Shown: positions 7,571 to 14,429 of the stretch, piece after piece | How the letters are laid out: each line of letters begins with the position of its first letter | Numbering within the stretch: position 1 is the first letter of the stretch | From: an uncultured Eggerthellaceae bacterium | Lineage (GTDB): Bacteria > Actinomycetota > Coriobacteriia > Coriobacteriales > Eggerthellaceae | Direction: 5' to 3' | Assembly: GCA_948829205.1 (NCBI GenBank) | Contig: CAQLOA010000001.1 | Span: 29,913 to 44,832, forward strand | DNA length: 14,920 nt | Notes under the pieces: model-generated | What the model was told of the DNA's origin: nothing | What the model saw: only the letters and a program-made list of their open reading frames with translations | Databases searched by the model: none | Translations under genes and position numbers: made by a program

Positions 7571-7608
7571 GCGGGCAAAGACAGCCCGCAACCCGACGCG
7601 GATCGGGT
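7571..7608 (-). other. Structured 5' leader of the symporter gene
   Basis: Between the terminator (7655-7685) and the symporter ATG lie two perfect inverted repeats: GCGGGC/GCCCGC (7571-7576 and 7584-7589, 7-nt loop) and ACCCGA/TCGGGT (7591-7596 and 7603-7608, 6-nt loop). A palindrome, CTTGCGCAAG (7559-7568), lies just downstream in the transcript. AAAGAC (7577-7582) and GTCTTT (7607-7612) offer an alternative long-range pairing. I recognise no riboswitch class. I saw no convincing symporter promoter here. Confidence 0.3.
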
Positions 7609-7654
7609 CTTTCACGGAAACTCGGAAGCTGGGCACGCGGGACTGCCAGGCATT

Positions 7655-7685
7655 AAAAAAGCACCCGGTTCGTCGAACCGCGTGC
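7655..7685 (-). terminator. Intrinsic terminator after the 58-codon frame
   Basis: Reading the minus strand from 7685, GCAC, a mismatch, CGGTTC, a 3-nt loop, GAACCG, a mismatch and GTGC form a 4+6 bp stem with one internal mismatch, followed directly by six T's (7660-7655). The G of the upstream TAG stop codon (7687-7685) is the first base of the stem. The T-tract makes it directional for minus-strand transcripts. Since it lies 120 nt before the symporter ATG, it could also act as an attenuator. Confidence 0.85.
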
Positions 7686-7861
7686 TAGAAGTATCGGTAG
7701 AAAATCCTGTTGCCGAATCCCTCGCGAATGGACTGCTGGGCAACGTGCTGGCTCATGACGGCAGCAGCCGCCTCGCCGGTGCATTTCGCCGCGAAGTGCG
7801 CGCTCATGATGGCGTTCTCGTCGGAAGCGAGGCCCCTTGTATGTCCGTTCGTGAAAAACAT
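7685..7861 (-). CDS. 58-aa reading frame resembling the C-terminus of a GntR/FCD regulator, possible remnant
   Basis: The 58-codon frame uses G+C-rich third positions like its neighbours and ends exactly at an intrinsic terminator, so it looks like a genuine gene end. Residues 12-41, ASDENAIMSAHFAAKCTGEA continuing to AAAVMSQHVA, resemble the last helices of FCD (GntR-family) ligand-binding domains, where the pattern is E-H-x-x-I-x-x-A then A-x-x-x-M-x-x-H. The last metal-type His is kept (His39), but the earlier EH position reads EN. A full FCD regulator is over 200 residues. The frame upstream (to 7993) shows no recognisable domain, and no HTH is present. It may therefore be a truncated regulator, or an unrelated small protein. 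The ATG at 7861 has only a weak AAGTGG upstream, and longer in-frame starts exist up to 7993. The FCD resemblance was judged by eye and is tentative. Confidence 0.45.
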   Translation of the reverse strand: MFFTNGHTRGLASDENAIMSAHFAAKCTGEAAAAVMSQHVAQQSIREGFGNRIFYRYF

Positions 7862-7938
7862 GCGAACCACTTTACCACAATAAAGCGCTCGCGATGCAAA
7901 TCGAGCGTTACGCCCTAGCATCAATGCATTGGCACCGT

Positions 7939-7966
7939 TTGAAAACACGGGGCAATAATCTATCAT
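7939..7966 (+). promoter_or_regulatory. Candidate promoter of the pgi-hypFCD operon
   Basis: TTGAAA (7939-7944) and TATCAT (7961-7966), each 5/6 to consensus, are 16 nt apart in a locally AT-rich patch. The start site would fall near 7973, giving a leader of about 95 nt before pgi. That leader can form small stems, for example TGGGC/GCCCA (7975-7979 and 7988-7992). Confidence 0.5.
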
Positions 7967-8067
7967 TTTCTGAATGGGCAAAAGCACGCCCAAGCGTCTT
8001 CCGCGCCGGGGCGAACGCGTGCGCGAATTGCGCTTGCCCGCAATGCAAACCGTTCGAAGGAAGAACC

Positions 8068-9843
8068 ATGATTACCGGAGACATGGAAAAGCTCTATCCG
8101 TCGGCAAAGGTCCTGGTGAAAGACAAGGTGGCCAGCCGCGTGTTCGCGAAGGACGCCTCGCTCTACGACTTTTCCGAGGAGGCCCGGGACTGCGCCGAGC
8201 ACTTCATGGGATGGACCGACCTTGCCAGCAGCCCCCGCTGCGACATCGACGAGATCGTGCGGTTCGCGGACGAGGTTGCAGCTTCGCAGATAGACACCAT
8301 CGTCATCATGGGGCAGGGCGGCTCCACCCAGGCCCCCATGACGTTGACCAAGTACAACAAGATCGACAGCAACCGCGTGTCGGTGAGGACGCTGGACAGC
8401 GACTCTCCGGTGCGCATGCGTCAGCTCTTCGCAACCTGCAAGCCCGAGACGACCATGTTCATCGTCTCGTCTAAAAGCGGCGGAACGATCGAGCCGCGCA
8501 TGTACCTTGCGGCCATAACCGAGCACTACAAGCCGCTGCTCGGCGACGAGTTCCCCAAGCATCTGATCGCCATCACCGACCCTGGCACGATGCTGGAAAA
8601 GCAGGCCACCGAGGAAGGCTGGTGCAAGGTGTTCTCGGGACTTCCCGAGGTAGGCGGCAGGTTCTCGGCGCTTTCGGCGTTCGGGCTGGTTCCCGCCGCC
8701 ATCGCAGGCATCGACATCCGCGAGCTTCTGAAGCACGCACGCGAGGCCGAACGCGCCTGCAGCGACGACGCCATCGACAACCCGGCCATCAACCTGGCCG
8801 CGTTCCTCTACGACAACTACGCGCAGGGGCGCAACAAGTTCTCGTTCCTGTCTCCCAAGCGCGGCCGCGTGCTGGGGCTTTGGATCGAGCAGCTGATCGC
8901 CGAATCGCTGGGCAAGGAAGGGCAGGGCATCCTTCCCAACATCGAGATAGACACCCTGCTGCTGGCCGACGACCCCGGCGACCGCTCGGTCATCATGTAC
9001 GAGACCAAGACCGACCTGTGGGACGAGAGCCGCAACTTCGAGATGAGCCTGGCATACATGGACGCCAGCATACCGCGCCAGAGCTACAAGATCGACAGCG
9101 TGGAGGAACTTGCCGAGCACTTCGTCATGTGGGAATACGCCACCGCAATGTGCGGCTACCTGATGCGCATATGCCCGTTCGACCAGCCCGACGTGCAGTC
9201 GACGAAGACCGCGGTGCTCAACATCCTGGAAGACGGCATCCCCGAGCCCGACTTCGTCGAGACGTTCACCCCGCGCATCGACATGGGCACCATCGAGGTG
9301 CGCACGTCGCCGCAATTCGCCGACTGCACCGACCTCGCTTCGACGCTCTACGAGCTGTTCCTGTCCATCCGGCCGGGCGACTACCTGGCCATCAACGCCT
9401 TTTTGCCCTTCACCGGCGAAGGGCGGCGCGAGGCGCTTGAGTCCATACGCCACAGCGCGGCCACGCACTTCGACGTCGCGTCTTGCCTGGAGGTGGGCCC
9501 GCGATATCTGCATTCCACCGGACAACTGCAGAAGGGTGGTCCGAACAACGGCGTGTTCCTGGTGGTGTCGGCCGACGAGCTGAAGGACATCCCGCTGCCC
9601 GCGGACGCCGAGGCCGACTCGCTGGGCACGCTGGCTAAGGCGCAAGCCGCAGGGGATGCCGAGACGTTGGCGTCGAAGGGACGCCGCGTCGTGCACCTGC
9701 ACCTTCCCGACAACTCCAGCATCACACTGCGCCAGCTCTCCATAGTGGCGCGCCAGGCGATCTGGGACGCCGCGAGGGCGCAAGGCGCGCAACTGCCCGT
9801 CGGGCTCAACCTGAAGGCAACCACCGAAGGCCGCGAGGCTTAG
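8068..9843 (+). CDS. pgi: Glucose-6-phosphate isomerase, Tal-PGI-fusion type
   Basis: PGI interconverts glucose 6-phosphate and fructose 6-phosphate in glycolysis and gluconeogenesis (cytosol). The 591-residue protein shows the first SIS domain with MGQGGSTQAP (81-90) and the phosphate-binding SSKSGGTIE (134-142), then GGRFSALSAFGLVPAAIAG (196-214). WIEQLIAESLGKEGQGILP (272-290) contains the likely catalytic Glu279 in ESxGK. HFVMWEYATA (351-360) gives the likely ring-opening His351, and GQLQKGG (485-491) the likely catalytic Lys489. PFDQPDVQSTK (370-380) and the LIAESxGKEGxGILP style resemble the PGI half of bifunctional transaldolase/PGI proteins rather than E. coli Pgi, but no transaldolase domain is attached. 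The ATG at 8068 is chosen for AAGGAAG (8057-8063). In-frame codons back to 7894 lie in the promoter region. The hypF ribosome site overlaps the pgi stop codon, indicating co-translation. Confidence 0.93.
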   Translation: MITGDMEKLYPSAKVLVKDKVASRVFAKDASLYDFSEEARDCAEHFMGWTDLASSPRCDIDEIVRFADEVAASQIDTIVIMGQGGSTQAPMTLTKYNKIDSNRVSVRTLDSDSPVRMRQLFATCKPETTMFIVSSKSGGTIEPRMYLAAITEHYKPLLGDEFPKHLIAITDPGTMLEKQATEEGWCKVFSGLPEVGGRFSALSAFGLVPAAIAGIDIRELLKHAREAERACSDDAIDNPAINLAAFLYDNYAQGRNKFSFLSPKRGRVLGLWIEQLIAESLGKEGQGILPNIEIDTLLLADDPGDRSVIMYETKTDLWDESRNFEMSLAYMDASIPRQSYKIDSVEELAEHFVMWEYATAMCGYLMRICPFDQPDVQSTKTAVLNILEDGIPEPDFVETFTPRIDMGTIEVRTSPQFADCTDLASTLYELFLSIRPGDYLAINAFLPFTGEGRREALESIRHSAATHFDVASCLEVGPRYLHSTGQLQKGGPNNGVFLVVSADELKDIPLPADAEADSLGTLAKAQAAGDAETLASKGRRVVHLHLPDNSSITLRQLSIVARQAIWDAARAQGAQLPVGLNLKATTEGREA

Positions 9844-9852
9844 GGTGCACCC

Positions 9853-12399
9853 ATGGTCGAAGCTCTAGACATCCATGTGAAGGGAATAGTGCAAGGGGTG
9901 GGATTCCGCCCCTTCGTTTACCGCCTAGCGAAGAAGTACCTCGTCAACGGCTGGGTGCTGAACGCTGCCGACGGGGTGCACATACGCGCCGAGGGCGAGG
10001 AGAAGCTGCTCGACGAGTTCGTGATGGAGCTGTCGGAAGGCGCTCCCGCAGCCGCCCAGGTGACCGAGATCGAGATGAAGGAGGTGCCGCTCGAGCCGTA
10101 CAACGGCTTTGAGATCCGCACGTCCGACGAAGGCGACGTGGAGGAGACCACTCTCGTGTCGCCCGACCTGGCGACGTGCGCCGACTGCGCACGCGAGCTG
10201 TTCGACCCGGCCGACCGCAGGTACCGCTACCCGTTCGTCAACTGCACGAACTGCGGGCCGCGCTTCACCATCATCGACGAGCTGCCCTACGACCGAGCCC
10301 GCACGTCCATGCGCGACTTCCGCATGTGCGACGCGTGCCAGCACGAGTACGACGACCCAGCCGACCGGCGTTTCCACGCGCAGCCCGACGCCTGTTTCGA
10401 ATGCGGACCGCACATCAGCTTCAGCGACGACGACGGCAAGACCGTGCACTGGGGCAACACCCGCGAGGAATCCGACGCCATCCTGGCGCAGGCCGTAAGC
10501 ATGCTGCTCGATGGGAAGATCCTGGCCGTGAAGGGGCTCGGCGGCTTCCATCTGGTGTGCGACGCACGCAACGCCCAGGCCATCGCGTGCCTGCGCGAAC
10601 GCAAGCACCGCTACGGCAAGGCGCTGGCAGTGATGATGCCCGGCCTGAACGAAGTGCGGCAGGTCTGCGAAGTAGGCGCCGAGGAAGCGGCCGTGCTGAC
10701 GGGTGCGGCGAGGCCCATCGTGCTGCTGCGCAAGCAGATGGATGCGCCGCTTGTCGAAGGCCTGGCCGACGGCCTTCCCGAACTGGGGGTCATGCTGCCC
10801 TACACGCCGCTGCAGCACCTGCTGATGCACGACTTCTCGGAAGCGTGCGAAAACGACGCGACCTTCGAGGAAGGCGAAGCCAAGAACGCCGCGCTTCCAC
10901 CCATGCTGGTGATGACCAGCGGCAACATGCACGACGAGCCGATCTGCATCAAGGACGGCGCGGCCTACGAGAAGCTTTCCTGCGTCGCGGACGCCTTCCT
11001 GGGGAACGACCGCGAGATCCTCACCCGCTTCGACGACTCGGTGGTGCGCGTGATCCGCGCCGGAAGCGCGGGGGAAACCGTGCAGACGATCAGACGAGCC
11101 CGAGGCTATGCCCCGGCAGTCATCGAGGTGAGAGGGGTTGGGGATGCAGGCGCGACGGATGCGGAAGGCGAAGGCGACGCGACCATCTTCGCCGCAGGCC
11201 CCGAGCAGAAGAACACCTTCTGCTTCCTGAGAAACGAAGACGATTCCGCCCAGGCCTTCGTGTCGCAGCACGTCGGCGACATGGAGGACGCCGACTCGTT
11301 CGATGCGTGGATCGAGGCCAAGCAGCGTTACGAGCAGCTGTTCGGCCTGCACGCCACCGAGCTGGCCTGCGACCTGCATCCCGAGTACATAACCAGCAAA
11401 TGGGCGCACGAGCAAAGCGCCTTGCACCAGCCGCCGCTTCCCCTGGTCGAGGTGCAGCACCACCACGCGCACGTCGCGTCGGTCATCGCCGAGAACGGGA
11501 TGCCTTCCGACGAGGCGGTGTGCGGAATCGCGTTCGACGGCACCGGGTACGGCGCCGACGGCAACATCTGGGGCGGCGAGGTGCTGATGTCCAACGAAAG
11601 CGACTTCGAGCGTTTCATGAACTTCGCATACGTTCCGATGCCCGGAGGCGCGGCCGCCGTGAAGCACCCATTGCAGATGGCATATGGCGTGCTTTGGGAG
11701 TTCGACCTGCTCGACCACCCCGGGGCCGCAAAGCTGCGCAAGGCGCTAGGAGAAGACAAGTGCGCGAACTTCGAGACGATGATCGACCAGGGCATAAACA
11801 CACCGGTCACCTCGTCCGTGGGACGCCTGTTCGACGCCGCAAGCGCGCTTCTGGGAATCTGCACCGAGCCAACCTACGAAGGCGAGCCGGCGATAATGCT
11901 GGAAGCCGCCCTGTGGGAGGGCGTTGCCCACGGGATTCCGGGCATGGGGCCCAACGCCGGCGAGGCCGATGCCCCCGATGCGGGAACCCCCTACGCCATC
12001 GACGTCGTGAAGAACGTCGCCACCGAGACCTCGACGGCCCATGACACGTCGGTGCTGCTGTTCGACGCGGCGCCCGCGTTCCGCTCGCTGCTGGACGACA
12101 TGCAAGCCGGCGTCGCCGTGCCGGTCATAGCCAAGCGTTTCCACGACGCCTTCGTGAACGCCATCGTGCAGGCCGCCCAACTTTCGCTGGCCCTGTACGA
12201 TGTGCGCAAGGTCGCGCTGTCGGGTGGAGTTTTCATGAACCGCTACCTGGCGGAGAACGCACTGGCGCAGCTGGAACAGGCAGGATTCACCGTCGCCATC
12301 AATCGAGAGCTCCCGCCCAACGATGGCTGCGCGTCTTTCGGCGAAGCCGTGATAGCATGGGCACGAAGCCTTGCAATCGAAGAGGACCAGGACGCGTAA
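9853..12399 (+). CDS. hypF: Carbamoyltransferase HypF ([NiFe]-hydrogenase maturation)
   Basis: HypF uses carbamoyl phosphate and ATP to make a carbamoyl adenylate and passes the carbamoyl to the C-terminal Cys of HypE, where it becomes the cyanide ligand of the NiFe site. Domains in order: acylphosphatase-like (about 5-92, with GIVQGVGFRPF at 11-21); two zinc-finger units, C109xxC112/C131xxC134 and C159xxC162/C181xxC184; a YrdC-like nucleotide-binding domain (about 203-400, TSGNMHDEP at 355-363); and a Kae1-like carbamoyltransferase domain with the metal-binding VQHHHAH (534-540), DGTGYG (562-567), SGGVFMN (790-796) and PPNDGCASFGEA (821-832). At 848 residues it is about 100 longer than E. 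coli HypF. The extra length sits mainly in Ala/Gly/Asp-rich linkers near 426-443 and 686-735. The start lies 9 nt after pgi, with AGGGTG (9842-9847) overlapping the pgi stop. hypC follows after 5 nt. Confidence 0.96.
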   Translation: MVEALDIHVKGIVQGVGFRPFVYRLAKKYLVNGWVLNAADGVHIRAEGEEKLLDEFVMELSEGAPAAAQVTEIEMKEVPLEPYNGFEIRTSDEGDVEETTLVSPDLATCADCARELFDPADRRYRYPFVNCTNCGPRFTIIDELPYDRARTSMRDFRMCDACQHEYDDPADRRFHAQPDACFECGPHISFSDDDGKTVHWGNTREESDAILAQAVSMLLDGKILAVKGLGGFHLVCDARNAQAIACLRERKHRYGKALAVMMPGLNEVRQVCEVGAEEAAVLTGAARPIVLLRKQMDAPLVEGLADGLPELGVMLPYTPLQHLLMHDFSEACENDATFEEGEAKNAALPPMLVMTSGNMHDEPICIKDGAAYEKLSCVADAFLGNDREILTRFDDSVVRVIRAGSAGETVQTIRRARGYAPAVIEVRGVGDAGATDAEGEGDATIFAAGPEQKNTFCFLRNEDDSAQAFVSQHVGDMEDADSFDAWIEAKQRYEQLFGLHATELACDLHPEYITSKWAHEQSALHQPPLPLVEVQHHHAHVASVIAENGMPSDEAVCGIAFDGTGYGADGNIWGGEVLMSNESDFERFMNFAYVPMPGGAAAVKHPLQMAYGVLWEFDLLDHPGAAKLRKALGEDKCANFETMIDQGINTPVTSSVGRLFDAASALLGICTEPTYEGEPAIMLEAALWEGVAHGIPGMGPNAGEADAPDAGTPYAIDVVKNVATETSTAHDTSVLLFDAAPAFRSLLDDMQAGVAVPVIAKRFHDAFVNAIVQAAQLSLALYDVRKVALSGGVFMNRYLAENALAQLEQAGFTVAINRELPPNDGCASFGEAVIAWARSLAIEEDQDA

Positions 12400-12404
12400 A
12401 AGAC

Positions 12405-12710
12405 ATGTGCCTTGCAATACCTGCGAAGATCGTCGAGTTCGGCGAAGACGGACTTGCAACCGTCGACATATTGGGTGCCACCCGCGAAATCTCGACCGAC
12501 CTGACGCCTCAGGCAGAGGTCGGAAGCTACGTGCTGGTGCACGCCGGGTTCGCCATCGAGGTGGTCGACGAGCAGTTCGCCCAGGAAACCATCGATCTCA
12601 TCAAGCAGTTCCCCGAACTTGCCGACGAGGAAATGGGTGCGGCCGGGGCATCAAACCCGCAACAGCCCAACATGCAGGCCACGTTGGCCTCGCTGGCCGA
12701 AGAGCTGTAG
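12405..12710 (+). CDS. hypC: Hydrogenase maturation chaperone HypC/HybG family
   Basis: HypC is a small chaperone that pairs with HypD, holds the iron while CN and CO are added, and hands it to the hydrogenase large-subunit precursor. The product starts MCLAIPAKIVEF. The Cys2 exposed after Met removal is the essential iron and partner contact. The following GLATVDILGATREISTDLTP and VGSYVLVHAGFAIEVVD match the OB-like beta barrel. At 101 residues it is slightly longer than usual; the last 20 or so (SNPQQPNMQATLASLAEEL) are a variable tail. The ATG at 12405 is fixed by the conserved MCLAIP, although its ribosome site is weak (AGGACG about 10 nt upstream, inside hypF). It sits 5 nt after hypF and 3 nt before hypD, so translational coupling is likely. 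Confidence 0.96.
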   Translation: MCLAIPAKIVEFGEDGLATVDILGATREISTDLTPQAEVGSYVLVHAGFAIEVVDEQFAQETIDLIKQFPELADEEMGAAGASNPQQPNMQATLASLAEEL

Positions 12711-12713
12711 CGC

Positions 12714-13796
12714 ATGGATCTTTCCGCATTCAAGGACCCGCAGCTTGCGAAGGGGCTCGTGGAGTCCATCCGCACGTTCGCGCCAACCGACCGCCAGGTC
12801 ACCCTCATGGAGGTGTGCGGAACCCACACCGTCTCCATCGCACGCAACGGAATACGCTCGCTGATGCCCGACAACGTGCGGCTGGCATCCGGCCCGGGAT
12901 GCCCGGTGTGCGTCACGTCCAACCACGACATCGACAAGGTGATCGCGCTGGCGCGCATCCCCGGAGTCATCGTCACCACCTTCGGCGACATGACACGCGT
13001 GCCCGGATCCACGTCCAGCCTTCTGTCCGAGCAGGCGAACGGCGCCGACGTGCGCATCGTCTATTCGCCTTTGGACGCCCTGCGCATAGCACAGGAGAAC
13101 CCCGGATCCCAGGTGGTGTTCGTAGGCGTCGGGTTCGAGACCACCACGCCGCTGGTGGCGATGGCCATCAAGCGTGCAGCTGCGGCCGGACTGCAAAACT
13201 TCAGCGTGTATGCCGCCCACAAGAACATGCCAGGTGCGCTGGAAGCCATAGTGAACGACCCCGAGCTGAAGGTGGACGCGCTCATACTTCCCGGGCATGT
13301 GTCCACCATCATTGGCGCCGAACCCTACCGCTTCCTGGCGGAACGCTACGGCATCCCCGGCGTCATTACCGGGTTCGAGCCCAACGACATGCTGCAGGGC
13401 ATCGCCATGATCATGCGGCAGATAGCCGAGGGGCGCGCCGACATCGAGATAGCGTACAGCCGCGGCGTGATGCAGGAAGGCAATCCCACCGCGCTTGCAG
13501 CCATCGACGAAGTGTTCGAAACCGTGCCCGCCAACTGGCGCGGCATAGGCGAGATCCCGGGAAGCGGCTACAAGATCCGCGACGAGTACGCCGCCTTCGA
13601 CGCCATGAGGCGCCTTGCGCCCGAAGTGGAGCCCACCGTGGAACACGCAGGCTGCCGATGCGGCGACGTGCTGCGCGGCATCATCACACCGGCCGACTGC
13701 CCCCTGTTCCGCAAGGCCTGCTCGCCCGAGAACCCCATCGGCCCATGCATGGTGTCAAGCGAAGGCGCCTGCGCAGCCTATTACAGGTACTACTAG
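12714..13796 (+). CDS. hypD: Hydrogenase maturation iron-sulfur protein HypD
   Basis: HypD carries a [4Fe-4S] cluster and, with HypC, forms the scaffold on which Fe(CN)2CO is assembled. The 360-residue protein has the expected motifs: LMEVCGTHT (31-39) with the catalytic Cys35; SGPGCPVCV (59-67) with Cys63 and Cys66; FGDMTRVPGS (90-99); VGFETTTP (139-146); and the C-terminal Cys set C314, C316, C329, C336, C345 and C353, from which the cluster ligands come. PGHVS (193-197) and GFEPNDML (220-227) are also characteristic. The length is normal, and no key Cys appears missing. It ends the hyp run. hypE, which supplies the activated thiocyanate to this complex, does not follow. A palindromic repeat begins 3 nt after its stop. 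Confidence 0.97.
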   Translation: MDLSAFKDPQLAKGLVESIRTFAPTDRQVTLMEVCGTHTVSIARNGIRSLMPDNVRLASGPGCPVCVTSNHDIDKVIALARIPGVIVTTFGDMTRVPGSTSSLLSEQANGADVRIVYSPLDALRIAQENPGSQVVFVGVGFETTTPLVAMAIKRAAAAGLQNFSVYAAHKNMPGALEAIVNDPELKVDALILPGHVSTIIGAEPYRFLAERYGIPGVITGFEPNDMLQGIAMIMRQIAEGRADIEIAYSRGVMQEGNPTALAAIDEVFETVPANWRGIGEIPGSGYKIRDEYAAFDAMRRLAPEVEPTVEHAGCRCGDVLRGIITPADCPLFRKACSPENPIGPCMVSSEGACAAYYRYY

Positions 13797-13798
13797 TC

Positions 13799-13836
13799 TT
13801 GAGACGGGGTCGGGCGATCTGTCTCAAATAATGAGC
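13799..13836. repeat. Palindromic intergenic repeat, copy A (degenerate)
   Basis: TTGAGAC (13799-13805) and GTCTCAA (13821-13827) pair perfectly around a GGGGTCGGGCGATCT loop, and ATGAGC follows at 13831. It shares AGACGGGGTCGGG, GAT, GTC, TCAA and ATGAGC in order with copy B at 14388-14429. Copy A lacks a 6-nt CCCCGT-type segment between two GTC triplets that copy B retains, so it looks like a slippage deletion of the fuller form. No T-tract follows. Confidence 0.7.
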
Positions 13837-13899
13837 CCCTCGATGCGCTAGCATTGTTCCAGCAACGAAAGCTGGCAGCAACGCCCCTAAGGAGCCGAC

Positions 13900-14382
13900 A
13901 TGACTATCGCACTGACTCCCGGAACTTTCGACCCGATAACGCGCGGACATCTGGACATCATCAGCCGCGCCTCCACATTGATGGACGAAGTCATAGTGGC
14001 CGTTGCCGAATCGACGCCCAAGCACACCCTGTTCAGCATCGAAGAGCGCACCGAGCTGGCCAAGCAGGCCACAACGCACATGGACAACGTGCGCGTCATC
14101 AGCTTCGACGGGCTGCTGGTCGACTTCGCCAGGAAGATGGGCGTCAGCGTCGTGGTGAAGGGGCTGCGGGCCATCACCGACTTCGAGTACGAGTTCCAGA
14201 TGAACGCGATAAACCAGCAGCTCGACTACAGGCTGGAGACCACGTTCATCATGAGCCCGCCGGAATACATGTACCTGTCTTCGTCGATAGTGCGCGAACT
14301 TGCCGCGCTCGGCGGCGACGTGTCGAAGTTCGTCACTCCCGAAGTCGCCGAGGCGCTGAAGTTCAAGTTCTCCGACATGTAG
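13900..14382 (+). CDS. coaD: Phosphopantetheine adenylyltransferase
   Basis: CoaD transfers AMP from ATP to 4'-phosphopantetheine, the penultimate step of coenzyme A synthesis (cytosol). The 160-residue protein has the normal family length. TPGTFDPITRGHLDII (6-21) carries the nucleotidyltransferase TxGH motif with His17. VVKGLRAITDFEYEFQMN (85-102) is the substrate-binding region, and YLSSSIVRELA (125-135) is the ISSTxxR-like motif. The ATG at 13900 has a strong TAAGGAG (13888-13894) with 5-nt spacing. It follows hypD after 103 nt, in which repeat copy A and no clear promoter are seen, so it may be read from its own weak promoter or from the hyp operon. Repeat copy B begins 5 nt after its stop. 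Confidence 0.97.
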   Translation: MTIALTPGTFDPITRGHLDIISRASTLMDEVIVAVAESTPKHTLFSIEERTELAKQATTHMDNVRVISFDGLLVDFARKMGVSVVVKGLRAITDFEYEFQMNAINQQLDYRLETTFIMSPPEYMYLSSSIVRELAALGGDVSKFVTPEVAEALKFKFSDM

Positions 14383-14387
14383 CGCAA

Positions 14388-14429
14388 TTAGACGGGGTCG
14401 GGTGATTCGTCCCCGTCTCAACCATGAGC
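14388..14429. repeat. Palindromic intergenic repeat, copy B (fuller form)
   Basis: AGACGGGG (14390-14397) and CCCCGTCT (14411-14418) form a perfect 8-bp stem around a 13-nt loop, followed by CAACC and ATGAGC. It lies between convergent coaD and the permease gene, in the same orientation as copy A. The final C is the last base of the permease stop codon complement. The stem could end transcripts from both sides, but no T-tract is present. Confidence 0.75.

Noticed and set aside
7894..8067. Upstream extension of pgi
   Set aside because: These codons cover the candidate promoter and leader, include an odd Cys-rich stretch, and lack a ribosome site; the ATG at 8068 has AAGGAAG.
7963..9792. Minus-strand open frame of about 600 codons opposite pgi
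   Set aside because: It is a G+C-driven mirror of pgi: no recognisable motif, His/Val/Arg-rich composition and no ribosome site. The plus strand encodes a clear PGI.
9925..11718. Minus-strand open frame of about 600 codons opposite hypF
   Set aside because: Same reason: the plus strand carries all HypF motifs and this frame carries none.
12371..13831. Plus-strand frame of 486 codons across hypC and hypD
   Set aside because: Arg/His-rich frameshifted reading of hypC and hypD, both fully supported in other frames.
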